A stretch of DNA of 15,818 nt, taken from assembly GCA_002449665.1 (NCBI GenBank), contig DJXH01000013.1:1-15818 (forward strand), read 5' to 3'. Below the pieces are notes generated by a model. The model was not told the origin of the DNA. It did not search any database and was given only the letters and a program-made list of their open reading frames with translations. The translations under genes were made by a program, and so were the position numbers. This DNA is from Bacteroidales bacterium UBA7009. Lineage in GTDB: Bacteria; Bacteroidota; Bacteroidia; Bacteroidales; Paludibacteraceae. Shown one piece after another: positions 1 through 6,730 of this stretch; the stretch's first letter is position 1, and each line of letters begins with the position of its first letter.

Positions 1-1607
1 AACTCCTCAAAGATAAGGTCGTCCATCTTGCTGCCTGTATCGGTAAGGGCTGTGGCTATGATGGTAAGGCTGCCGCCGTTCTCCACGTTACGTGCCGCAC
101 CGAAGAAACGTTTGGGTTTATGCAGTGCCTGTGCTTCCACACCGCCGGACAGCACCTTGCCGCTGGAGGGAGCCACCGTATTATATGCGCGCGCAAGACG
201 GGTGATACTGTCAAGCAAGATGACCACATCGTGTCCGCTTTCGACAAGGCGTTTGGCTTTCTCGTGAACTATGTTTGCCACTTTGACGTGGTTTTCCGCC
301 GGTTCGTCAAACGTGGAAGCAATCACTTCCGCGTTTACCGAGCGTGCCATATCCGTTACCTCTTCAGGGCGTTCGTCTATAAGCAGAACTATCATATATA
401 CCTCAGGGTGGTTGGCTGCAATGGCATTGGCTATTTCTTTGAGCAACACCGTCTTACCCGTCTTAGGCTGGGCTACTATCAGTCCGCGCTGACCTTTGCC
501 GATAGGGGCAAAGAGGTCTATTATACGCACGGAGAGCGGGTCACTCTTGTCGCCCTTACAAAGGCGGAACTTCTGATTGGGGAAGAGCGGCGTAAGGTTT
601 TCAAAAGATACACGCTCTTTGGCTTTTTCAGGCGAGAGACCGTTGATACGGATGGCTTTGTCCATCGGGAAATACTTCTCGTTGTCGCGATTAGTACGCA
701 CCGTACACTCCACCGTATCACCGGGTTTGAGTCCGTATGCGCGAATCTGCTGCTGACTGACATAGATGTCATCCGGCGATGAGAGGTAGTTGTAGTCGGC
801 AGAGCGGAGGAACCCGTAGCCATCGGCAGCACACTCAAGCGTACCCATAACTATCAGTTTGTCGCCGAACAGCACCTCGGGAGCACCGCCTTTGTCCTGT
901 TTATGCTTGTCGCCTTGCTGCTGTTGTGCTTGTTGTTGCTGAACTTGCGGTTGTGCCTGCTGTTGCTGAACTTGCGGTTGTGCCTGCTGTTGAGGTTGTA
1001 CTTTGGGTTTATCTTCCGTGCGGACAGGTACGGCAGGTTTTTGTTTCTGCTCCTGAGCGGGTTGCTGCTGAACCTCCTGTTTAGGCTCAAATCTCAACTC
1101 CGTTTGTCGGTCTTTCGTGCTATCCGTATCCGCCTGCCTGTCTGTCTGTGCTTTTTCTTTTATGCGGCGGTCTATCTGCTCAAGCGGGCGGCGCGACTCG
1201 ACATTGATGACGGTCTTGTTTTTCTTATGGTTGTTGGCATCAAGCGAGGCCTGCATCTGCACCATCTGCTCTTGCTCTGTACCGACAGTGGCGATAACGC
1301 GGTCTGCCTTGAGGTTATCGGTGCTTACCTTCTCCGTAGCACGCTGTTTTACCCTTACGCGTTCGCGCTTTTCGGGCTTCGTGTCTTGTTTGTTTTCACG
1401 GTCTTTAAGTCTTTCTTCACGCCTTGCTTTGCGGGCATCTTCTTTGGCCTGCACCTCTTCGGCACGCTTGTCGGCTTGGGCATCAAGGATGTTGTAGATA
1501 AGCAACTGCGGGTTCTTGATATTGCCTACTTTCAGACCAAGTTCTTTGGCAGTCGCTTTCAGTTCGTCGAGCGTCATACGCTCAAGTTTACTCATATCGT
1601 ATGTCAT
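1..1607 (-). CDS. rho: Transcription termination factor Rho, 3' end cut by window edge
   Basis: Hexameric RNA-dependent ATPase/translocase that ends transcription. 535 codons are present. Order: Rho_N helix-extended-loop domain (about 1-45), a charged then Gln-rich low-complexity insertion (about 50-240), cold-shock-type RNA-binding domain (about 243-320), RecA-like ATPase (from about 335). Seen: Walker A PKTGKT with K385, catalytic E412-R413 in DERPEE, Walker B D466 in LLDSITR, and the Q-loop-side segment GGVEAQALHKPKRFF. These residues sit at a constant offset of 201 from E. coli K184, E211, R212 and D265, so I expect about 620 residues in total with roughly 85 missing, including the R-loop KGTGN. 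The protein is cut just after DDLIFEE by the window edge, not by a mutation. The start ATG at 1607 gives MTYDMSKLERM; M5 and M11 are in-frame alternatives. No Shine-Dalgarno is visible. Its own promoter lies at 1665-1696. Identity is near certain. Confidence 0.97.
   Translation of the reverse strand, partial: MTYDMSKLERMTLDELKATAKELGLKVGNIKNPQLLIYNILDAQADKRAEEVQAKEDARKARREERLKDRENKQDTKPEKRERVRVKQRATEKVSTDNLKADRVIATVGTEQEQMVQMQASLDANNHKKNKTVINVESRRPLEQIDRRIKEKAQTDRQADTDSTKDRQTELRFEPKQEVQQQPAQEQKQKPAVPVRTEDKPKVQPQQQAQPQVQQQQAQPQVQQQQAQQQQGDKHKQDKGGAPEVLFGDKLIVMGTLECAADGYGFLRSADYNYLSSPDDIYVSQQQIRAYGLKPGDTVECTVRTNRDNEKYFPMDKAIRINGLSPEKAKERVSFENLTPLFPNQKFRLCKGDKSDPLSVRIIDLFAPIGKGQRGLIVAQPKTGKTVLLKEIANAIAANHPEVYMIVLLIDERPEEVTDMARSVNAEVIASTFDEPAENHVKVANIVHEKAKRLVESGHDVVILLDSITRLARAYNTVAPSSGKVLSGGVEAQALHKPKRFFGAARNVENGGSLTIIATALTDTGSKMDDLIFEE
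934..987 (-). repeat. Perfect 27-bp tandem duplication inside the Rho Gln-rich insertion
   Basis: Two identical 27-bp units (934-960 and 961-987) lie head to tail within rho, with degenerate Gln-codon sequence on both sides. Read on the minus strand they encode two copies of a nine-residue unit of the type AQPQVQQQQ. The length is a multiple of three, so expansion or contraction would keep the frame. Perfect identity suggests a recent duplication or slippage (inference). Confidence 0.9.
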
Positions 1608-1633
1608 AGGAAAAATTTAGGAAATTCTAACCG

Positions 1634-1652
1634 GGGAGAAAGAACCTCTCCC
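1634..1652 (-). promoter_or_regulatory. Hairpin near the 5' end of the rho leader
   Basis: On the minus strand GGGAGA and TCTCCC form a perfect 6-bp stem around a 7-nt loop (GGTTCTT). It sits about 26 nt before the rho start codon and close to the predicted transcript 5' end (about 1661). No U-tract follows, so it does not look like an intrinsic terminator. It may stabilise the mRNA or take part in rho autoregulation; both ideas are inference. Confidence 0.4.
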
Positions 1653-1664
1653 GAAAATTCGCCG

Positions 1665-1696
1665 CAAAGGTAAGACTTTCTTTTGGTTTGTGCAAA
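1665..1696 (-). promoter_or_regulatory. Promoter of rho (Bacteroidota type)
   Basis: On the minus strand TTTG (1693-1696) is followed by exactly 20 nt and TACCTTTG (1665-1672), matching the Bacteroidota vegetative consensus of -33 TTTG and -7 TAnnTTTG. The -33 box is extended to TTTGCACAAA. The start point is inferred near 1661, giving a leader of about 54 nt. It separates rho transcription from the acyltransferase gene 118 bp upstream. Confidence 0.75.
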
Positions 1697-1725
1697 TTTT
1701 TGCAAAAATATATAAAATTAGCGGT

Positions 1726-2301
1726 CTATTTGCGTGTACGCGGCACAGGGAGCAGGAAGCGGTCGGGATACTTACCTATAACGCCGTCGTATACCTTTGC
1801 CATAGTCTCCACTACGGTCGTTTCGTCCTCAAGGTCAGTGATATAACCTTTGATACCGCCTTTTTTATGCCCGAAATCGACATACCCCCAAAGAACGGGT
1901 ACACCGGCACGGCGAGCCATAGCGAGGAATCCCATACCCCAGTTGGTGGTAGGCGCAAAGCCGCCCTCGGGACAGATGACAAGGTGCAGGTCTTCTTTCG
2001 TTTCGTTAAGCAGCCCGACAGCCATAGTAATGGAATTGACACCTTTTATACCGCGTATAGGAACGATACCGAACATACGCATAAAAGGACCGAGAGGGAA
2101 AGTGAAGAGTTCTTTCTTGCCGAGCATCTTGTGTCTTGCACCAAGCGCACCAAGCACAAACTTACCGGCAAAAGCGTCCCAATAGGAAGTATGGGGAGCA
2201 ACAACCATCACGCTTTTGTGTATTCCTTCGGGCATCTCGCCCTCGATTTTCCAACCTGCCAACTTCAAGCAAAAGCGGCAAAACTTCATTTTGAATGTCA
2301 T
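1726..2301 (-). CDS. PlsC-like 1-acyl-glycerol-phosphate acyltransferase family protein
   Basis: Probable membrane-associated acyltransferase that moves an acyl group onto a lysophospholipid or related acceptor; the exact acceptor cannot be read from sequence. 191 residues. The HX4D catalytic motif is APHTSYWD (H37, D42). The second block is FGIVPIRG (about 77-84). The third block is CPEGGF (E112), where the family usually has PEGT. Short proteins of this size with the variant block are common in Bacteroidota and are usually annotated as 1-acyl-sn-glycerol-3-phosphate acyltransferase (family knowledge). No clear membrane span is seen beyond a hydrophobic patch near the N-terminus. M5 (2289) is an alternative start. 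It lies upstream of rho on the same strand but with a separate promoter between them. Confidence 0.85.
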   Translation of the reverse strand: MTFKMKFCRFCLKLAGWKIEGEMPEGIHKSVMVVAPHTSYWDAFAGKFVLGALGARHKMLGKKELFTFPLGPFMRMFGIVPIRGIKGVNSITMAVGLLNETKEDLHLVICPEGGFAPTTNWGMGFLAMARRAGVPVLWGYVDFGHKKGGIKGYITDLEDETTVVETMAKVYDGVIGKYPDRFLLPVPRTRK

Positions 2302-2340
2302 TTGATTTACTATTTGGTTATTTACTATTTACAATTTTTG

Positions 2341-2372
2341 CAAAGGTAAGAGTTTTTGTTGAATTATGCAAA
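2341..2372 (-). promoter_or_regulatory. Promoter of the acyltransferase gene
   Basis: On the minus strand TTTG (2369-2372), 20 nt, TACCTTTG (2341-2348). The -33 extends to TTTGCATAAT. The predicted start point is near 2337, leaving a leader of about 36 nt. It is divergent from the promoter at 2375-2406, with the two -33 boxes only 2 bp apart. Confidence 0.75.
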
Positions 2373-2380
2373 TAGTTGCA
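2367..2380. promoter_or_regulatory. Inverted repeat TGCAA-N4-TTGCA spanning two divergent -33 boxes
   Basis: A perfect 5-4-5 inverted repeat whose arms contain most of the -33 elements of the two divergent promoters. The symmetry may simply result from back-to-back extended -33 boxes (TTTGCA), or it may be an operator able to affect both promoters. The sequence does not decide between these. Confidence 0.45.
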
Positions 2381-2406
2381 CAATCAGATAAAATTATCTA
2401 CCTTTG
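2375..2406 (+). promoter_or_regulatory. Promoter of the C-S lyase / AddB-like pair
   Basis: GTTG (2375-2378, one mismatch to TTTG), 20 nt, TACCTTTG (2399-2406). The -33 extends to GTTGCACAAT. The predicted start point is near 2410, about 20 nt before the ATG at 2430. This rules out the upstream TTG at 2376 as a start, because it would lie inside the -33 box. Confidence 0.7.
2386..2399. promoter_or_regulatory. Inverted repeat AGATAA-AA-TTATCT in the promoter spacer
   Basis: A perfect 6-2-6 palindrome located between the -33 and -7 boxes of the plus-strand promoter, where a bound regulator would block RNA polymerase. It is AT-rich, so chance occurrence is possible. No regulator gene lies next to it. 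Confidence 0.35.
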
Positions 2407-2429
2407 CAGCGTTATTTTTTAGTGAAAAG

Positions 2430-3578
2430 ATGAAATACGATTTTGACGAAATCATACCCCGCAGGGGTACGAAGAGCATCAAGTGGGACAACGATAATGC
2501 ACGCGACTGTCTGCCTCTTTGGGTGGCGGATATGGATTTTCGTGTATCCCGTCCTATACTTGATGCACTACAAAAGAGAGTGAATCACGGTCTTATGGGC
2601 TACGCCTACAAGCCGGAGGAGTACTACGAATCGGTGATAAACTGGTACAGACGCCGCCACGGCTGGACGATAGACCGTGAGCATATACTTTGTACGGCGG
2701 GGATTATACCGACCCTGAGTGCTATCATACAGGCAATGAGCAAGGAAGGCGGACAGGTGGCAATACACGTACCGTCTTACAATTGCTTCTTCGAGTCGCC
2801 CGTGAATGCACACCGCATATTGAGCCGGATTAACCTCCTGAACATGGACAACCATTATGAGATAGACTGGCAGGCAATGGAAGAGGGGCTACAGGCTGCA
2901 GATATGTTCATTCTCTGCAATCCTCACAACCCCACGGGCAGGGTATGGACAAGAGACGAACTGCAAGGTATAGACCGCTTGTGCCGCCGCTACGGCGTTT
3001 TCGTGGTGGCGGACGAGATACACGCTCCGCTTGCTTTCCCAGGCATTGACTACACGCCTTACGCCACTGTGGCAGAGGGAGATAACTACTGTGTATGCAC
3101 ATCTTCCACCAAGGCTTTCAACACCGCCGGACTGCCCATTTCCAACATCATCGTCCCGAATAGAGACATACGCGAACGCCTCAAAGAACATATAGAGATG
3201 AACCGTGTGGGCGATGTGGGACCGTTAGCACTTGAGACACTGATGGCGGCATACGACGAGAGCGAAGACTGGCTTGACCAAGCACGCGAATACATACACG
3301 ACAACTACCTATATCTTTGCTATTGGGCGGAGCAATACAAAAGCCTCGTTCAACCGATGCGTATGGAAGGGACATACCTTGTTTGGATGAAAATAGCAGA
3401 TACCGGTATGGATGCCACAACACTGACAGAACGCCTGCGGGAGGAACAAAAACTGATGATAAACGCCGGTAAGATGTACGGCGATGACAGATATGTACGC
3501 ATAAACATAGCCTGCCCGAGAAAAATAGTGGAAGAGGCACTACTGCGTTTTGGCAACTTCCTTGATCCCCTACTCTAA
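2430..3578 (+). CDS. MalY/PatB-family PLP-dependent C-S lyase (cystathionine beta-lyase type)
   Basis: Fold-type I PLP enzyme expected to cleave cystathionine or other cysteine conjugates to pyruvate, ammonia and a thiol, in the cytoplasm; MalY/PatB relatives also accept varied substrates, so true specificity is open. 382 residues, normal for the family. Seen: N-terminal DFDEIIPRRGTKSIKWD and LPLWVADMDF signatures, CNPHNPTGRVW (163-173), VADEIHAPL (193-201, PLP-contacting D195 and H198), and SSTKAFN with the Schiff-base lysine K228. The ATG at 2430 was chosen because the promoter -7 box ends at 2406 and the family N-terminus starts here. The next gene begins 11 bp after its stop, so both are probably co-transcribed. 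It could be annotated as an aminotransferase, but the motif set favours a lyase. Confidence 0.9.
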   Translation: MKYDFDEIIPRRGTKSIKWDNDNARDCLPLWVADMDFRVSRPILDALQKRVNHGLMGYAYKPEEYYESVINWYRRRHGWTIDREHILCTAGIIPTLSAIIQAMSKEGGQVAIHVPSYNCFFESPVNAHRILSRINLLNMDNHYEIDWQAMEEGLQAADMFILCNPHNPTGRVWTRDELQGIDRLCRRYGVFVVADEIHAPLAFPGIDYTPYATVAEGDNYCVCTSSTKAFNTAGLPISNIIVPNRDIRERLKEHIEMNRVGDVGPLALETLMAAYDESEDWLDQAREYIHDNYLYLCYWAEQYKSLVQPMRMEGTYLVWMKIADTGMDATTLTERLREEQKLMINAGKMYGDDRYVRINIACPRKIVEEALLRFGNFLDPLL

Positions 3579-3589
3579 CCATACGCACG

Positions 3590-6154
3590 ATGAACAACTA
3601 CCTCTACACCCTCGCCGGACAATTCGCATCAAGAGAAGATCTTGAGCATCTCACTTTTGTCTTCCCCAACCGCCGTGCGGGACTGTTCTTCCGCAAGTAT
3701 ATAGGTCAGCACCTGACCAAGCCCCAATGGTCGCCTGCGATAAGGACGATAGACGAGTGTTTTCACGAACTGACAGACCTCAAGATTGCCGACACGCTGA
3801 CACTGTTGGTCAGACTATACCATATCTACTCCGACCTTACGCCCGGCAAGACAGAGAGTTTCGGCTCGTGGCTCAAATGGGGACAGATGATGGCAGCCGA
3901 TTTTTCGGAGATAGACAACCACCTTGTGCGTAACGTCAAAGAACTGTTTTCCACCATAAGCGACCTGCACGAAATAGATTACACATTCTCATATTTGAGC
4001 GAACAGCAGAAAAATGCCATACGGCGATTCTGGGGAGAGGTGAACGAAGGAATGGAGAAAGGGCGGAAAGATGTACACCTAAGGTTCATAGACACTTGGC
4101 ACAAACTCTATCCCTGCTACGAAGGGTTAAGACAATCGCTGCTGCAAGACGGACTTGCCTACGAGGGTATGCTCCACCGCGAGGTGATAGAACACTTTGA
4201 CGAAATAGAAAAAGAAAGGCTGCACGAGCAATATGTTTTCATCGGTTTTAACGCCTTGACACGCAGTGAGGAAACGTTGATGCTACGCCTCAAAGAAGCA
4301 GGCAGGGCACAGTTTTACTTCGACTACGACCACCCTGTTCTTCGCGACCCCGACAACCGCGCTTCGCTGTTCGTAGAGCATAACAAACGCCTCTTCGACC
4401 TCAACATAGAACCCTTTGACAACAAGACCATTGACTTCCCCGAAATAACCCTCACGAGCATACCTTCGGACACAGGCGAGGCTATGCAGGTGAGCCGACT
4501 GCTCGGCGAACTTGCCGATACGTCCGCCGCAAAAGACTGGACACGCACAGCCGTCGTCTTGCCCGACGAAACACTGCTGCTACCTATGCTTAACACTCTG
4601 CCCGAGACAGTGGACAAAGTGAACGTAACGATGGGCTATCCGCTCAAAGCCACACCCGAATATATGCCGCTGACCATAGAAAGGGATGAGCAACCGCTGC
4701 AAGAGACAGTCAATGCACTCAGAGAGGAGTGGAACAATATGCTCAACGACTTCAACTCCGAGACAATATACAGTTTTCAAAGTACGCTTAACCGCGTGGA
4801 GGACGTACTCATAAAAGACAAGCGGCTGCAACTCACGACAAGAGATTTTATGTATGTAATGCGTATGCTGACGGACAGCATGAGCGTGTCATACGTGGGC
4901 GAACCGCTGAACGGCTTACAGATAATGGGCGTACTCGAAACACGCGCACTTGACTTTGACAACCTTATCATCACCGGCTTTAACGACGAACTGTACCCCG
5001 GCAAGTCGCACGGCAACAGTTATATACCATACACCCTGCGCAAAGGGTTCGGACTACCCGTCCCCGAAAGACAGGATGCCATCTTCGCCTACAACTTCTA
5101 CCGTATGCTCTCACACGCTAAAAAAGTATGGCTCATAACCAACTCACAGGCAGACGAGCAACACTCCGGCGAGGTGTCAAGATATATGCAGCAACTTGTA
5201 TATCAATACAATGTCCCGATAAAAGAAGAGACCATAGTGCTGAATATCAACACCGGCGAAAGCCTCAAACCGACTGTTGCCCCACCACAGCCGGACAAGG
5301 AACAGACACTCTATTTCTCACCCACTACGCTGAACGACTATCTCAGTTGCGAACAAAAATACTACTACAAATACGTTCTGCACCTCAAAGAGCCTGATAC
5401 GACCGACGAGACAGAAACGGACGACCGCACAATGGGTATAGCCTTTCACAGCCTTGCCGAACACCTGTACGGCGAAGGAGATGATGTGTTTGACAAACAG
5501 AGAATAGAGCATATACAATCAAATCTGAACAACGATTGGGACAGCCGCCCGGAGATTGACCCGCTGCGACAAGACCCTATAGCACAGGCGGTTATACAGC
5601 ATTTTATCAACCGGCTACTCGAACTTGATGCGGCACAAGGCGGGTTCAGACGCATCGGATTGGAGAAGAAAGTAAGGCAGTACCTTCACATTGACGGAAA
5701 AGACATAGTGCTTGACGGTACCATTGACCGCATAGACGAGAAAGACGGGGGTATCAGACTGATTGACTACAAAACGGGGAACACCGAATTTCTGTTTGAC
5801 AACCTGCAAGATGCCTTCGAGACGGACAAGTACAAGCACGTGCTGCAGACAATGACCTACTGCTACCTCTACCGCCGCGACCAACAACTGAACGACAGCA
5901 GCAAACCCGTGGCTCCGTATATCTTTGCCATACGCGCCATTGACTCCGCCGCCACATACAACGGAAAAGTACACCCGAAGAAAGACAAAAACGCCGATTT
6001 TGTCTATACCGACCAAACAGACAAAGAAACAGAACAACTGCTTCACCGCCTGATAAGCACAATTATAGAAACAAGGCTGCAGGGAACGTACAAACAGACA
6101 AGCAATAGTCACAACTGCTCATCCTGCGCCTTCACCCGCCTTTGCGGACGATAA
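3590..6154 (+). CDS. AddB-like PD-(D/E)XK nuclease with Fe-S cluster cysteines
   Basis: Probable AddB/RecC-like partner of an AddA-type helicase-nuclease in double-strand-break processing. 854 residues, shorter than Bacillus AddB (about 1,160). The N-terminus (LTFVFPNRRAGLFFRKYI) resembles the start of inactivated helicase folds, with no GxGKT Walker A. The middle (about 448-500: ETRALDFDNLIITGFND, then LPVPERQDAIFAYNFYRML) resembles late superfamily 1 helicase motifs. The C-terminus is a RecB-type nuclease: IAFHSLAEH, D713 in DGTIDRID, then D726-Y727-K728. Four cysteines fit the AddB Fe-S pattern: C587 in YLSCEQKYYY and C843-X2-C846-X5-C852. It follows the lyase by 11 bp. Its last 36 bp overlap the 3' end of the opposite-strand exosortase-like gene. 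No AddA-like gene is in the window. The nuclease assignment is firm; the partner is inference. Confidence 0.85.
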   Translation: MNNYLYTLAGQFASREDLEHLTFVFPNRRAGLFFRKYIGQHLTKPQWSPAIRTIDECFHELTDLKIADTLTLLVRLYHIYSDLTPGKTESFGSWLKWGQMMAADFSEIDNHLVRNVKELFSTISDLHEIDYTFSYLSEQQKNAIRRFWGEVNEGMEKGRKDVHLRFIDTWHKLYPCYEGLRQSLLQDGLAYEGMLHREVIEHFDEIEKERLHEQYVFIGFNALTRSEETLMLRLKEAGRAQFYFDYDHPVLRDPDNRASLFVEHNKRLFDLNIEPFDNKTIDFPEITLTSIPSDTGEAMQVSRLLGELADTSAAKDWTRTAVVLPDETLLLPMLNTLPETVDKVNVTMGYPLKATPEYMPLTIERDEQPLQETVNALREEWNNMLNDFNSETIYSFQSTLNRVEDVLIKDKRLQLTTRDFMYVMRMLTDSMSVSYVGEPLNGLQIMGVLETRALDFDNLIITGFNDELYPGKSHGNSYIPYTLRKGFGLPVPERQDAIFAYNFYRMLSHAKKVWLITNSQADEQHSGEVSRYMQQLVYQYNVPIKEETIVLNINTGESLKPTVAPPQPDKEQTLYFSPTTLNDYLSCEQKYYYKYVLHLKEPDTTDETETDDRTMGIAFHSLAEHLYGEGDDVFDKQRIEHIQSNLNNDWDSRPEIDPLRQDPIAQAVIQHFINRLLELDAAQGGFRRIGLEKKVRQYLHIDGKDIVLDGTIDRIDEKDGGIRLIDYKTGNTEFLFDNLQDAFETDKYKHVLQTMTYCYLYRRDQQLNDSSKPVAPYIFAIRAIDSAATYNGKVHPKKDKNADFVYTDQTDKETEQLLHRLISTIIETRLQGTYKQTSNSHNCSSCAFTRLCGR

Positions 6155-6730
6155 GCCACGAGGACGGAAAAGCCACAACAGGAAAAGAAAAGCATAAAAA
6201 CAATATTTGAATACCACTCCGTGCCATATATCAAAGGTCTCGGGGTGGTTTTCAATTATAAGCGCAATAGCGGCAATACGCAAGATGTTAAAGCCGTAAA
6301 GCAGCAAGGAAGCGAAAGGTATATACCACAGTTTATGCCAAGCACCACGAACAAAAGGCGGAGTAAAAAGCATAATGGCAGTAAAGATAAATATCTGTTT
6401 TACAGGCGTACAACCCCATATAATCCGCGTAGAAACACCATTGTCGTATGCAATGGTAACGGCATCCGGCATAGAGATGTTGGAGCGGAAAAGATGAACA
6501 AGAGAATAGACTGCACTTGCTATTTGCTCTGCGAGCATACTGAAAAAGCCGGTTGCCTCTACGCCCCAAACGGTAACATCGCCTGCTCCGTGTTCATCAC
6601 CGCTGACCGACCACTTCCAAAAGAAATTAGCAGCAAAAAGGACGACTACAAAGAGTATTATCTCGCCGTAGTCTGACCACAAAGAGCGCAACTTTTCCTT
6701 ATATTCTCGTTTTGGCATAGGGGACGGCAT
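6119..6730 (-). CDS. Exosortase/archaeosortase-family membrane protein
   Basis: Small multi-span membrane protein of the exosortase/archaeosortase superfamily, which in characterised members cuts and anchors or modifies surface proteins bearing a C-terminal sorting tail. 203 residues. Hydrophobic segments at about 24-42, 113-126, 134-159 and 173-190. Candidate active-site residues in family order: C107 in WGCTPVK, R151 in FNILRI, H170 in IWHG. It is shorter than proteobacterial exosortases but in the range of the minimal Bacteroidota forms. M5 (6718) is an alternative start. Both starts lie inside the end of tsaD, so translation is probably coupled to tsaD. The 3' end overlaps the convergent nuclease gene by 36 bp. 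No protein in the window shows a matching C-terminal sorting signal, so its target is unknown. Confidence 0.8.
   Translation of the reverse strand: MPSPMPKREYKEKLRSLWSDYGEIILFVVVLFAANFFWKWSVSGDEHGAGDVTVWGVEATGFFSMLAEQIASAVYSLVHLFRSNISMPDAVTIAYDNGVSTRIIWGCTPVKQIFIFTAIMLFTPPFVRGAWHKLWYIPFASLLLYGFNILRIAAIALIIENHPETFDIWHGVVFKYCFYAFLFLLWLFRPRGLSSAKAGEGAG

Noticed and set aside
120..1673. Long plus-strand reading frames (120-782 and 903-1673) opposite rho
   Set aside because: They are antisense to a gene with complete Rho motifs, have no promoter, and the Leu-rich composition of the second is the mirror of the Gln codons.
1690..2349. 219-codon plus-strand frame opposite the acyltransferase
   Set aside because: The minus strand carries the HX4D motif and a promoter; the antisense product shows no recognisable domain.
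2376..2429. TTG start for the C-S lyase, adding 18 residues
   Set aside because: The codon lies in the predicted -33 box, upstream of the transcription start, and the family N-terminus begins at the ATG at 2430.
3839..3862. PGKTESF in the AddB-like protein as a Walker A
   Set aside because: It lacks the preceding glycine-rich loop and beta-strand, and lies too far from the N-terminal helicase-like segment.
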